A stretch of 64,000 bases of DNA from Favolaschia claudopus (lineage: Eukaryota; Basidiomycota; Agaricomycetes; Agaricales; Mycenaceae): NCBI GenBank assembly GCA_037176885.1, contig JAWWNJ010000065.1:310001-374000 (forward strand). The letters are read 5' to 3'. The translations under genes and the position numbers were made by a program. This document shows, piece after piece, positions 22,348 to 33,468 of the stretch; position 1 is the stretch's first letter; each line of letters begins with the position of its first letter. The notes under the pieces are model-generated. The model saw only the letters and a program-made list of their open reading frames with translations. It was not told the origin of the DNA and made no database searches.

Positions 22348-22589
22348 CAAACTACACTTCCAGATGTCCAAATGACATGTCAATGTCAGCGTGTCATCTC
22401 CAGAACATCCCCAGGAGACCAAAACATCGATTCCAAGGCAATCGATGTTCTGGGGACATCCTGAGCTCAAGCTTGGCTCAAGCTTTCCTGGACATATTTC
22501 GGATTTGCTGACGACGGCTCCGCCTTCCCATTAAATGATAAAATTCAATTCTTTCAATGTAAAAAAATGAATTCAAGTGTGTACATAAA

Positions 22590-23010
22590 ATCAAAGGACA
22601 CTTGAGTACAATACGATTCTAAGAAAGAGCGCGGGGAGCGAGCCATGGAAGGAGAGGAGAGGAGGGGAGTGAATGTATAGAACGAGAGGCAGGGCGAGGA
22701 AGGGGACTGGAGGTGGGCGAGAGGGACTTGAAGACACGGAGGGGCACTTGAGTGGGAAGAGCGCTTGAGGTGGAAAGAGCATTTGAAAAGACGAGATTGA
22801 GGTGCTTGGGTGCTTGAGGTGGGCGCTTCTGAAGCTTGCAGTCTTGAGTTCTGAGCGACTCCAGGATTTCGCATGCTTGAGATCTCGCGCACTTGGGGAT
22901 CTTGAGCCTTGCTGTCTTGCTCTGGACGAAAGCTTGCTCCGAACCATATGTACTTGCGACAGCCATTGCCTTGAAGCACCTTGATGTGTGTGCTGCCAAA
23001 GATAAAGAGC
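22590..23010 (-). repeat. CTTCAAG/CTCAAG motif array
   Basis: Read on the minus strand, CTCAAG, CCAAG and CTTCAAG recur about every 12-25 bp across 400 bp, with the edge CTCTTCAGAGGCTCTTT near 23010. A similar array in plus orientation lies at 52400-52700, also preceded by CTCCTCAGAGTCCTCTG. No coding frame is consistent across the two loci, so I treat it as a dispersed non-coding repeat of unknown type. Confidence 0.45.
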
Positions 23011-23179
23011 CTCTGAAGAGGCGAGCATGGGGAGTGGGCGGACAGGGTGGGGGGAGGAGCAACAACGTGGCAGCCAAGACTGACAAACATCAACATGTCA
23101 ACACGTTGCCACGTGTAAATTTGACGCCGCCTCTCTGTGACATCAAGTCTCTTTTGCCAGCGGGGAAGTATATACCAGG

Positions 23180-24655
23180 AGGACCTCTGTTTATCCCCCG
23201 AAATGCCAGATCCCGGTTCGGACAAATTTTGGTGGGGAGAACCCGCGAAGCCTAGATGCCGTTCGGACAAAATTTGATGAGGTGGGGGCAGTCTACCTAG
23301 ATCCTGTTCGGACAAAATCTGCCAGTTGATGGTTGCCGAGTCGGCAAGCGCTCAGTAAAAACGCCAAAAGTTTTGGAATTCGGCCCAAAATCAGCTCGAT
23401 TTCCCCCAAAGAGCGCAAAAACGAGGTCAGAGAGAAAAAATTGAAGGTTTTTGATGGCTACAGTGCCGGACAACCAAAGTCGACAATGATGATTGCCGAA
23501 GAACGCGAATTTTTGGCATAAATCTGACTTCAGAATCAGACTCAGCACCCTCGAAAACGTCCAAAAAACCACCTCCGAAGTTTTTCCCACGACATTTTAG
23601 CTGCGGCCAAATTTTTGAGCCAAAAAATCAAAATTGTGTGTACCTCTCCGAGCCTCGGGGCACAAAAATTAGCTAACTAGTATGCCTTCTGAAGCCCCAT
23701 TTGTGCTCTGACCAACCATGCCGCCGTCGTCGCCCTCGCCGCCCTTGCCGCTCATGAATATGGGCTAAGAATGTTTGATGCGGATGTCCAACTGTCGCTT
23801 CCGGTGCTTGATAAAACATCTCCGACTCCTTCTGAACCTCTCGGGAGGCGGATTTACACGATGCCTCATACTACTTCCATCAAGTCAGCCATGGATCAAC
23901 TTTGTCTAACCAATTTATACCCAAGTGACAGTATACAATGAGAAGAATCATTGTCGAAGACAAACAGAGTTGGGCAGCCCAAGTGGGCCATTTCAAATTT
24001 GGGTAAGGCAGCTCTGAGCTGAAGAAAAAGGATCCTGGCTCATGATAGAAAGGAAGGATGCTGGTTGAGTGCCATGTCGCAAGACTTTCATAGGTATGCA
24101 TTCCATGCTGCACACAATGCCTCAACAACAAGTACAATCTTATTTTTGACAGTAACATGTAACGTGACTCGGAATTGCCAAATCCGGTGCGATTTCCCAG
24201 GCAAAGAGAGGCAGATTTCTCAGAAACCGCTCGTGGAATTTTCTTTATTTTATCAGAATCATAACTTACTCAACGAAAGGAGTCGATTGCGCCATGTCCG
24301 AGGTTTTTCCCATCAATTTTGAGGTTACGGCCAAATTTTCGGCTCATAATTTTTCGTCTTTTTGACAATCGGCTCGTGCAAAACTGTTCTTTGGATGCTT
24401 AGCGACTGTGTTACACATAAATCTGATCGTCTGGGGGTATGTCACACCTTCCATAAAGGGAAGATCAAAGTTGTCGAATTTGCGTGTCCGGCACTGTACC
24501 ACGTCCAAACTTGCCCATTTCGGCAGCTTACGGCAGCGTCGGCTACATCCGGTTCGGACAAAAACCGCCCAATTTACCCTCAAAACGGTTCGGACAAAAA
24601 TTGCGGGTTTTGGCCGGTTGGGGATCTAGCCTCCATAAGGATAAACAGAGGTCCT
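23180..24655. mobile_element. TIR transposon, about 1.48 kb, non-autonomous
   Basis: Ends share the inverted repeat AGGACCTCTGTTTATCC. Next to it, both ends carry repeated GGTTCGGACAAA blocks (three on the left near 23216, 23259 and 23306; two on the right near 24548 and 24588). Internally the phrase CCGAAGTTTTTCCCA..GCGGCCAAATTTTTGAGCC (about 23572-23627) recurs as CCGAGGTTTTTCCCA..ACGGCCAAATTTTCGGCTC (about 24297-24350), an internal duplication. Flanks TATACCAGG and TATACAGG may be a degraded target duplication. No transposase recognised. Confidence 0.6.
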
Positions 24656-25061
24656 TATACAGGCTGCTCAAAACCTTTGAAGACGAGATTTTATAGTATT
24701 CCGAAAGAACTGTCTATTGTAAATGCAAACATCTCCCGAGTCCACAGGCTGAACAACATAACGTAGACACTTGAGATTCTCAGAGCATGCTGGGACATCC
24801 TGAGTTGTCCATGGAACCTCCACCAGCTCATCGGGCTGAGGTTCTGCGGACATTCCGGAAAATGAGCTTCCCTGGACATAGCCTAAATCACAAATTGCCT
24901 TATTAAAATGTCATTGTGGGGGGGAGGCGTGCGCCAGCCCTGCAGATTGAAATCCCTCCTCTTCCCCCCCCCCTTTCTCTCTTTTTCCTTTCCTTTTCTT
25001 TTTCTTTTCATTTTTTCCGCTCGTCTCCACCGACATGGGTCATGTGCATGGGCCTTGATGC

Positions 25062-26643
25062 TATTCTCGGATACCCAGACCTTCCTGCGTAATCCTTGTT
25101 GGCGTAGTTTACGCAGAGCCGGAGCTCTTTCCTAATCTGTAATTCCAATGACAGTTTTGACGTTTGATTGATTTTCGTGATGATGGATGTGGGGACTTAG
25201 GAAGGTCTGGGCCACTTCCATTGGAGGACCTACCATAACCCCGCCGCTTGCTATGTCCAACGTCGACGCTGTATTAGGGCACTCGTCATCGAGTAATACA
25301 CAATCTACGAGCTCAGAACACATCGAAAGCTTCCCACGAGCCGCCGCCGAGTCAGATCTGCTCTCAATCGGCCGCGATGAGCGTGTTTCGGAGGTATCGA
25401 GCAAGAGCAGCATTGAGCCGTCACTCGCCCTCGACGATGACGATGAGCACGATCTTCCTGAGCTTGACTCGGATGATGACAACCTGGAGGAAGACATCAA
25501 CACGGACTCGGAGCCCAGTCAATCGCGCTGCCCATCACCAACGCCATCCATTGACGGCGATGAAGAGCTTGACCCCGATGAGTTGAAAGCTGGCACCACT
25601 GATTCCGCCGAGTCTCCCCACGTCCTTGGGCCGCGCAGATCTCGCGCTCGGCCTCGGATGTAATGGTGGCGGATGTGGGAAGAACAGGGACGCGAGTGGG
25701 TAGCAGCGAGCGGAGAGGGACAACAATTGGTATTGAGGCCGAAAGTCGCTTCCCCAGATGCGGATGAGATGAGCTTCGTCAATGGCGACGAAGAGAACGC
25801 GCCCGAGCGTGTCCTTGTGCCGGATCCAGGGGTGGAAGAGTGGGTTCTCCATGAGCATCTCGGGCCCGACAAAAACAGCTTGGAACTCGTGAGATTTTAG
25901 CCGCTGCACACGTTTAATTAGCCACAGGAAAAGTGAAAAGCAGCTTCTGGTAACGCACCTTTAGCAAACCCTCATCCAACGTCTCGTTATTGACGGCTGC
26001 CGCAGAGATTCCGAGTTGATTGAATGTCTTCATCTGACACAGGATGAGAACGTGTAGTTGCACATAGAAGTCAACACTTACTTGTTGTTTTTGCAGGGAG
26101 AGTAATGGAGATATAACGAGGACGAGCTTCGACTTGTTTTGAGGAAGGAGGAGAGGCAGGACAAATGGGGTCGTCTTGCCCATGCCCGTGCCTGCGATGA
26201 ACAAGCTGTTGAGCTTCAAAATGAGAGCCTCGGCAACGTCTAGCTGCCAGTCGTGCGCGGTGTTGTTTGTGCGCTGCCGGAACACCGAGCTCATTGTGTC
26301 GCGTGTATGCTTTGAATTGTAACCATATTCAGTGGCTGCGCGCCGCCGCGCATCATGTAGGAGGTGCGGAGAGCGCTCGCGGAGGGCGGGGTGACGGTCC
26401 CGGCATGGTCCTGTAGGTGGCGGCGGACGCGAGCGAACGGCGTGGACGCGGTGACGCGCGAAGCGGGTTATGGTAGGTGACCCAATGGAAGTGGCCCAGA
26501 CGTTCCTACGCCCTTGTTCCGATCACCCTCAAAATCAATCAAACGCCAAAACCTGTCATTGAAATTACAGATTAGGAAGTAGCTCCGATATATCTAATCT
26601 CGCCCTCTCGGACTGCGGAGGAACGTCTGGGTATCCGAGACTA
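25062..26643. mobile_element. TIR transposon carrying a RecQ-like helicase fragment
   Basis: Inverted termini TATTCTCGGATACCCAGAC and TAGTCTCGGATACCCAGAC extend as long imperfect inverted arms of about 190 bp, reaching GGTTATGGTAGG near 25240 and 26468. An exact 8 bp duplication, CTTGATGC, flanks the element (25054-25061 and 26644-26651). The 8 bp duplication suggests hAT or a related superfamily. Between the arms is a minus-strand RecQ-like helicase 5' region. A third, deleted copy lies at 29529-30145, so this is a family. Confidence 0.8.
25690..26294 (-). pseudogene. RecQ-like DEAH helicase, N-terminal fragment
   Basis: Starts at MSSVFRQRTNNTAHDWQLDV (26294). Helicase motif I (Walker A) is LFIAGTGMGKTTPFVLPLLL; motif Ia is LVLVISPLLSLQKQQ. 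After two short introns, VQRLKSHEFQAVFVGPEML leads to the DEAH box VLFVAIDEAHLIRIWGSDFR. The C-terminal RecA-like lobe, zinc-binding and WH parts of RecQ proteins are absent; the frame is lost near 25690 inside the transposon. The fragment, its start codon and its upstream sequence all lie within the TIR element. Part of that start region recurs in the deleted copy at about 29710-29750, so the helicase piece is a fixed component of the family rather than a chance neighbour. Confidence 0.75.
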
Positions 26644-27053
26644 CTTGATGCATGTGCAGATCAGAGTGTGTCAGATTCAGAGATCTGACACCTCTTGGTT
26701 GATTGCCCTGACGGGTTGATTGCCCTGTCCCATCTTGAGTTCCCCACATCATCAACCCGTCATCACACACTGTGACACACTGTCACACAGTGTATACCGG
26801 GCTACCGGCGGGGCGGCGTGACCTCGACTCCGCTGAAATATGAAACCCGTCATCTCTCAAAGACAGAACAATTCATTGCGAGTATTGGCCCCAACTTTCC
26901 AAACGGGTGATAATTTACTCGAGTATAAGCGCCGACTCTGCGCGGAGCCCCCGAATCCGTAGCCAAAGGCCAATACCGCGCTCTCCATTTAGTGCTTCCT
27001 CTAGCTTTTTCTCTAGCCATCCGCTTTCCCGGCTCCTTCAATCAGTCTAAGCC
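26644..27053. promoter_or_regulatory. upstream region of the MFS gene
   Basis: Gene-free. Contains an imperfect hairpin around 26708-26757 (GGGTTGATTGCCCTG / CATCAACCCGTC) and a CACACTGTGACACACTGTCACACAGTG palindrome-like run at 26766-26792. No clear TATA box. Probably the promoter of the gene at 27054 (inference from position). Confidence 0.35.
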
Positions 27054-29097
27054 ATGGCCCATTTCACTTCCAGCTCCGCCCCTTCGACTGTCGCTCAAAC
27101 AGCTATCGTGGAGATCAAAGACCCCGAAACGCTATCCATCCCCAGTGTCGAGTATGGACACCCGGAAGGTGGGCGTAACGCTTGGCTGACTATAGCTGGC
27201 GCGTAAGGATCTGGAAGCTCAAAATGCAATACCTATTGACGTATTTCCTAGTTGGATGGTCCAGTTTTGCACGTTCGAACTTCGGGTAAGTCTTTTGCCG
27301 TGGCACCTGAAATTTAACATAGTGAAAAAAGATACATCAACGCTTTTGGGGTTTACCAGGGTAAAAAAATGACTCGACGTTCGAGGATGTTTGCCACAGC
27401 TTATTCATGTGGACAGACTACTACACTCGCGATTTCTTAGTCAATAAAACTGCTGCCGACATCAGGTGCGACGTCCTGACCTTTTCTCGATCTAAGTGCC
27501 AACGGCGTCCAAGTTGGGTAGGCAGCTTCCAACTGGCTACACAGTATGCCTTGGGTGTCATCGTCGGCCGTGCTTTTGATGCGGGATATTTGTGACCTTG
27601 TCTTTGCTTCACCGTCCTTGATACCACTGACTACACATCAAGCCACCATATGATGTTTATCGGCTCGACCTTCTACGTTCTTTGCATATTTCTGCTTTCC
27701 TTGACACAGGCCGGCCAGTTCTATCAAGTAGGTCATCCTGCTTCTCCCTTTCTCAATCGTCATCTGCTGCAGGTGTTCCTCGCACAAGCCGTCGGAATGG
27801 GAGTCTTTCCAGCGCTGATATTCCTCCCTTCGTTTGCCATCGTCAGTCACCACTTCAGGCGTCGCCGCGTTATTGCCATGGGCATCGTTACCTCCGGCGC
27901 AGCCTGGGGCGGCGTCATCTTCCCAGTTATGCCTAATCAACTTGGGAAACGCACCAAACTTACAACTGGAATCCGCGTGTCGGGCGGTATGATCGGCGCC
28001 ATGCTGTTATTTGCGAATTTGACGATGAAAACGAGACCTGCAGCTAGGCTATCGAAGACGGGCGAAAGCCCGTCGCCAAATTGGAAGAGCATCTTCACCG
28101 ATAGGGGTTACCTCGCCTCACTTCTCGGGTGTGTTCCTATGCCTCCTATTTTTACTTTGTACTTGTTGTGACTTCGATCTGATGTTAGTGCCTTCTTCAC
28201 GAGCTTGGGACTGTTCTACCCATGTAATTTAGAAGATCGGACCCTTCGTTCAATCCCGTCTAACAATTTTTGAAGTTTTTTACTTGCAGCTGTACGCATC
28301 AACGAATGGCGTCCGTACGGAGCTTGGCCTATATCTTGTAGGGGCATGTCTCCTCGTTGTCACTAGTCTGATGTACACAGATGTAGCTGACTCTGCTCAA
28401 CGGAGGAAGTATCTTTGGGCGCCTCGTCAACAACTCTCTCGCCCCTCACATCGGCTCATTCAATCTCGTGTTTGGCTCGCTCTACGGATGTGCCGGCCTT
28501 ATCTTCGTGATGCAGAAGATCAAGACCTTTGCGGGTCTGGCTAGCTTCGCTGTGCTTTACGGATTTACGTCCGGTGCATGCACGTTGCTCCTTTACCCCT
28601 CATAATCATTCGCTAATCAACTTTGAACTAGACGCCTCTCTCATGCCTGCCATTTTCGTCAGTTTCAGCGATTACCCCGAGGAGTACGCCGTCAGATTGG
28701 CTATTGCATTTTCGGTCGTATCTCCGGCCATCCTAGCAGGTGCTATTCCGTGCTTTGTTTCTTTCTTTCCTTCCTTCTTTCTTCTTCTTCCTGCTTCCTT
28801 TTTTTTTCTTTCTTTTTTCTTCTTTTCATTTCTTTTTCTTTCTTTCCTTTTTGTTTTTGACACTGATCCTCGTTCATTGCCAGGAAACACGATCTCTGGT
28901 GCCCTGCTTGGACTGACCGGAAGACTCACTTGGCAGCAGCCGATCATTTTCAGTGCGGTGGGTAGCTTCTCCGTTGTTTCTTACCATTACAAGTCTGACT
29001 GACCCCTGCGTAGATCATGGTTGCTCTCGGCGCAACACTTGTATTGGCTTCTCGTATTCTGTATATTAAGCGCAAAGGCAAGGGGCAGTGGGTATAG
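27054..29097 (+). CDS. MFS permease, monocarboxylate transporter-like
   Basis: Begins MAHFTSSSAPSTVAQTAIVE with a short cytosolic N-terminus, then WMVQFCTFG and a split YINAFGVYQ, the first membrane helix typical of fungal MCT-like permeases. Further segments: WVGSFQLATQYALGVIVGRA, MMFIGSTFYVLCIFLLSL, VFLAQAVGMGVFPALIFLPS, HHFRRRRVIAMGIVTSGAAW (the conserved loop with basic residues), then LYLVGACLLVVTSLMYTD, GSIFGRLVNNSLAPHIGSFN, FAVLYGFTSGAC, LMPAIFVSFSDYP, TISGALLGLTGRLTWQQPI and a tail ending GKGQWV at 29097. At least eight short introns, one (about 28740-28882) with a long T/C tract. Likely a 12-helix plasma-membrane transporter; the substrate cannot be told. All core segments seem present, so it may be functional. 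Confidence 0.8.
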
Positions 29098-29528
29098 TAG
29101 AGAGCAGACAAGCACACATCGTTGGCGGGAGAGTACATAATCTCTCAATTCCAAATTGATTTAGCATCAATGCTAATTGTTTTGAGACAGGCAAGATATG
29201 TATGATGAACGGAGTTATAAACCAAGATAATCCGAGCCAAATTTTGTGGCGTCCAAAAATCAAGAAGACGAAGGGTAGGAAGTGGTTGACGACCACTCTC
29301 CAAGTTTGAAAGGAAATCCAAGCACAAAAGGTGCATTGGTGTATTAAGCAAAGGCATGCATGCCGAAGGAGATGGTCATTCACGGCCGAGATTCTAGCAG
29401 AAATGACACGCATGGTGGATGTAAACAACGCAAGAACGAGAGATGCAAAAACCAAGGCACGATAAACAAGAATAGAATGGAATTTCGAGAAGTTAGATCA
29501 ACGAATCGTCGACAAATCGCACGTCCAG
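29098..29528. other. 3' flank of the MFS gene, gene-free
   Basis: No supported gene; AAAGGAAATCC and A-rich tracts only. It ends at the terminal repeat of the next transposon copy. Confidence 0.35.
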
Positions 29529-30145
29529 TAGGCTCGGATACCCAGACGTTTATCCGCAATCCGAGAGGGCGAGATGAGGTGTATCGGAGCTACTTCCTAA
29601 TCTGTAATTGCAATGACAGCTCATGGGATTTGATTTTGAGGATGATGGAAACACGCACCCCACCCTCCGCGAGCGCTCTCAACCGCACCGAAAACAGCCA
29701 AAATTCACAGCATACACGCGACGCGATGAGCTCAGACACGGGAGTCAAAGGGCTATTTAGATTGGTAGATTTAACTGAACTGTGGGCGTGCGGATGTACC
29801 AGGGCTCGGGCAAAGACTTTCATTACATGTGGTAAGAATTTGCAGCCTGCAGAGGCAAAAGAGCATGCGCTTTCTGCACAGTGGCGGGGTTATGGTAGGT
29901 GCCCCAATTGAAGTACCGCACGCTTCAGACGTCGAGCCCACCAGCAGATCGGATACTTCGAACAGTAACGCGAATACCCACTCGCAGACGATATTATTTA
30001 TACGATACCCTACTTATTGCGTAGTAAGTAGTTACCTACTGCGCCGGCTTCTTAGCTACGTAGCATAGCTTGTGCCGTTAACCGATTGTCTCTCGTTCCT
30101 ACGTTCTTTTTCCCATCATCACCAAAATCAATCAATCCCACAGGC
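29529..30145. mobile_element. deleted copy of the 25062-26643 transposon
   Basis: The left end TAGGCTCGGATACCCAGACG and the next 90 bp match the terminus of the element at 25062-26643 closely (ATCCGAGAGGGCGAGATGA, TCGGAGCTACTTCCTAATCT). Inside it keeps the sequence around the helicase start (CATACACGCGACGCGATGAG), then jumps to the other arm (GGTTATGGTAGGTGCCCCAA at 29890). About 160 bp of unrelated sequence interrupts that arm (29930-30090) before CCAAAATCAATCAATCCC. The outer right terminus is missing. Confidence 0.7.
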
Positions 30146-30424
30146 GTGCATCACTTCGAGCGACGATCCTCCAAGGGTTGATGTCCCGATCAGCTGGGTG
30201 GTTATCTGCGGTTATCTGTTACCTCTCACAGCCACATGTTATCTGCGGCATTGGGCGGCATTGGCCGTTTCTCCATCTTTTCAGCCAATTCAACAAAGCC
30301 AGAGTGCACAAAAACCTCCATGCATGTGCTAGGGCATAGAAAATGTGTCCTACAACTTCAGTGTCCGGAAACATTCGAGAATCGCTAACAGATAACATTG
30401 TCACTCTGTGACAGTGTGACTTAA

Positions 30425-30745
30425 CTCCTCGTCTGCTCCTCCACCTGCGTTGACGGCTTCTCGCATCCTACTGCACTCTATCGGCTGGGAATTTCTCCTA
30501 CTAACCCCCTGAATACTCCGGCTCCTCTCCCTCACTTCAAAACTCTCGAAGCTGCCTATTTCTACTGGATTTCGTCGCAGGGATTTGCCGCATTCTTGGG
30601 TCGGATTGGCTCGACCCTGAACACTCTGTGGGTTCCGGAGAAGCTACCAATATCCTCGGCGAAAATTTATACGCCCATGATTTCTCCTGCGAACTTTGGC
30701 CCTTCTTGTGAGCCGTCTCCGGTCAACTTTCTCTGGTATTCATGA
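30425..30745 (+). other. 107-codon open frame without start, unknown
   Basis: Frame bounded by TAA at 30422 and TGA at 30743, reading VDGFSHPTALYRLGISPTN, then HFKTLEAAYFYWISSQGF and LGRIGSTLNTLWVPEKLP. Composition and lack of stops look protein-like, but there is no ATG near the beginning and I recognise no family. It could be an exon or a gene relic. Confidence 0.25.
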
Positions 30746-31723
30746 ACTAGGTTCCTAGATTGCATTCGGCGCCAGCTGAATGTCTTTGGACAGATTGTGA
30801 GGTGGGGTTGTATGGTTAATCTCGATGAATATATTTTTGGTGCGTACCCTGACCCCGCCGAGACTCGCTAACTTTGTAAGCTCACAAAATATCCAAATTC
30901 CAGAGCGGCATACATACGACTCGATATGTCAAGTTCCTTGGCATCTACAGCTTTACTTGTACTTCATCCCGACTCCCGCTGCGCCTCAAGTGCGACTTGG
31001 CTTTGCCCACCAATCTGCTACACCGAGCTACACCGAGCACGAGCGGGGCTGTTGTACTCTTGTTTTTGCACTTTTGGACTCGGACACGAATCGTCGCAGC
31101 TACCACTTTGTGTCATGTACTTTACATCTGTCCATACCATGTTTTTTTCCCTCCAGTGAATGGAATTTCAATTTTGTTTGTTGAATCTATGTTCGAATTT
31201 TCGAGAACAGATTGTCACTGTAAGCATTCAAGGCAGCTGCCTATGCACTTCTATCAATGAATAAACCCTTTCGCTCGAACCCCTTGAGTTCTCTCCTTTC
31301 TCTCTCTTCTTTCTTTCTTTTCGCGTTTTTTCATCACGGGACCCAGCACATTGAAAAAAAAAAACCCTCCAAGTGCGGCAGACGTGGGTAAGCAAAGTAT
31401 GAGTCTGAGTTTCAAAACATTCCTGCCGACCATTGAGTCCAACAATGCCGAGCTTCCCGAGATTTTTTGAGACTGTATTGCGGCGCGCTGAGACTAATAT
31501 TCGGGCCAGTGATGGTGATTTATGCAGGGTCGTACCATATGATGCGAGCCGCCGCGTACCTGCACACTCCAAGCTACTCCAACTGGTGATGATGTGACGG
31601 GTATGGCCCGCGCAGACCCAAGTTGACACTACATGAAGCTAGGCGTCTTCGGATGCGCATCTCAATGTCGACAGAAGAACGCGTCAGGTCAGCGATACGT
31701 GCCTCGGCTGGTCAGCTTTTTTC
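30746..31723. other. gene-free interval
   Basis: Several short frames, a repeated GCTACACCGAGC doublet at 31017-31038 and T/C-rich runs at 31290-31330. No supported gene. Confidence 0.3.
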
Positions 31724-32205
31724 GGGTCTTCCTCAGCTCACATCGGCGTCGCACCCAGGAGCTGGCTTACCATGCCGCCTTCTCACCCACACCCAATACA
31801 TCTTGTCTACCCACTAATGAAAGGCGGAATGCTGTCACAAGATGGCCGCACTTCAGGAGCGTGCGGCATGAAGTGCTTGATTTTGTGACAAAGGAGGCTG
31901 CGACAAGTCCCCTGTCTTTCGTCTCTCTCTTCTGTACTTGTCGCAGACCCCACTCGACGCTTCTCTTTCCTTTCGAATCGACGACTCTCGCCCACCCTTC
32001 CCTTACCCTTGTTGTGAATTTTCAGATCCATCTTCGCACTTGGTTACGTTGTATATAGCGTAGACAGGATGTAGCGTCGTCGATGTGGGTCTTCCTCAGC
32101 TCACATCGGCGTCGCACCCAGGAGCTGGCTTACCATGCCGCCTTCTCACCCACACCGAATACATCTTGTCTACCCACTAATGAAAGACGGAATGCTGTCA
32201 CAAGA
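31724..32205. repeat. 119 bp direct repeat, 363 bp period
   Basis: Positions 31724-31842 and 32087-32205 are the same sequence with two mismatches (both contain CAGCTCACATCGGCGTCGCA and TCTACCCACTAATGAAAG). The 244 bp between them are unique. This is a recent partial tandem duplication, or the remains of a terminal repeat of the retroelement whose gag follows. Confidence 0.8.
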
Positions 32206-32266
32206 ATGACGAATATTCCTGGATCTTGACTGATTTCTTCTGGGAGTTGTTCAACTTCTGTTTCCC

Positions 32267-32929
32267 GTGAACTACCGGGAGAAACAACGCACTCGATTGC
32301 GTCAGTGCGTGCAAGGTTCAAAATCAGTTTTGATTCACAAGGCAGAATGGGAACGAATTTTCAATACCATTGGTCTTGAAGCCAACGAAGAAAAGGTTGT
32401 TATGTTCTGGCGGAGCCTCAACGCCGACATCCGCAAGGAAATGTTTCGAGATAAACTTGATCCAGAGACCTCTTCTTGGGCTGAAGTTACCACTGGTGCT
32501 GAAAGCGCCGAAATTATTGTCAAGGTCGACGACGATAACGATGAACTTGATATGGCTGAACCGAGTCAACCGACAACTCGATCCAAGCCCGATAGCCGAA
32601 AACTGGATTCAGATTTGAACGAGAAACGTCGTAATGGAGCGCGCGTTCTCTCGGTTTTCCGTGTTGAAACTGAACCTACCACGACTACGCCGAAGTCTCA
32701 CGACAGCGGCAGAAACCTTTCGGTTAAGAAACGAAATGAATATCTTGCTGCCGGCCTGTGCTTCAACTGCGGCGTGCATGGACATCTTTCCCGCAACTGT
32801 CCGGATCTCAACATGATGACTTCGAAGGGGGGTAAACCTCCTGGTTTTGCATCTCACGGCATTCATTTCGCTTCAACTGACGAACACGATGCTCTGTTGG
32901 AGAGCACGGAAGTTCTTGAACACTTCTGA
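32267..32929 (+). pseudogene. retrotransposon gag-like protein with CCHC zinc knuckle
   Basis: A 220-codon frame with GLEANEEKVVMFWRSLNADI, DKLDPETSSWAEVTTGAES and a retroviral-type zinc knuckle CFNCGVHGHLSRNCP (CX2CX4HX4C). These are gag features of Ty3-type retrotransposons of agarics. The N-terminal capsid half is cut off (the frame opens just before REKQRTRLRQCVQ). No protease, RT or integrase follows; the stop at 32929 is followed by unrelated DNA. Either a solo relic or a retained gag-only gene; I favour a relic because the N-terminus is missing. Confidence 0.65.
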
Positions 32930-33468
32930 ATTCGCATGATTCCCTCCCTCAACATCGGATGGTCGTCGAGGAGGGCGAAGATACCCAAGATGGTTTGATT
33001 TTGATTTTTCGAAGACCATTTCGGATTTATTCGGACATGTTGAACTTTGAACGAGATTTATTTGATTCGATTCTAGATATCGAGCTCGTCGTGGTCGACG
33101 ATCTGGAGGGCGGATGTGACGGATCGGCGTTCGCATCCGCTCACGGCGAAATCTGCCCGTATGTCGTCCCCATGACTCCCCCCACACAGCCTCGATTTCC
33201 CTGTATAAGTAGTTTGCTTCTGTCGTAGATAGTTTTCCCTTGGTCAATTTAGTCCTTACACCACGGACGCTCCCACTTAGGTCGGACCTCCCGATAGAGT
33301 ACATCTGGGGTCAATTTCAGAGGGCTATCTCGCGAACCAGCAATCCGGTGGATATGCTGACCAGCCCCAGCTGAGCAGAAGCTCTGGACTAAACGGATTC
33401 CGGGATACGGGAGAAAAATCGGGTTTTTTGAGCTCAGTAGGGCCCCATCAATGTCAAATTTTAGAGCA

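Noticed and set aside
22554..23315. Minus-strand 253-codon open frame
   Set aside because: It lies over the CTCAAG motif array; composition is Ser/Pro-rich by virtue of the repeat, and all frames on that strand are similarly open.
25187..25663. Plus-strand 158-codon acidic, Ser/Asp-rich open frame
   Set aside because: It starts inside the terminal repeat arm of the transposon, is low-complexity and overlaps the helicase side antisense; no domain or splice support.
31724..32205. Interpretation of the 119 bp repeats as LTRs of the gag-bearing element
   Set aside because: Both copies are on the same side of gag and only 244 bp apart, with no TG..CA ends or primer-binding site recognised, so I call only a direct repeat.
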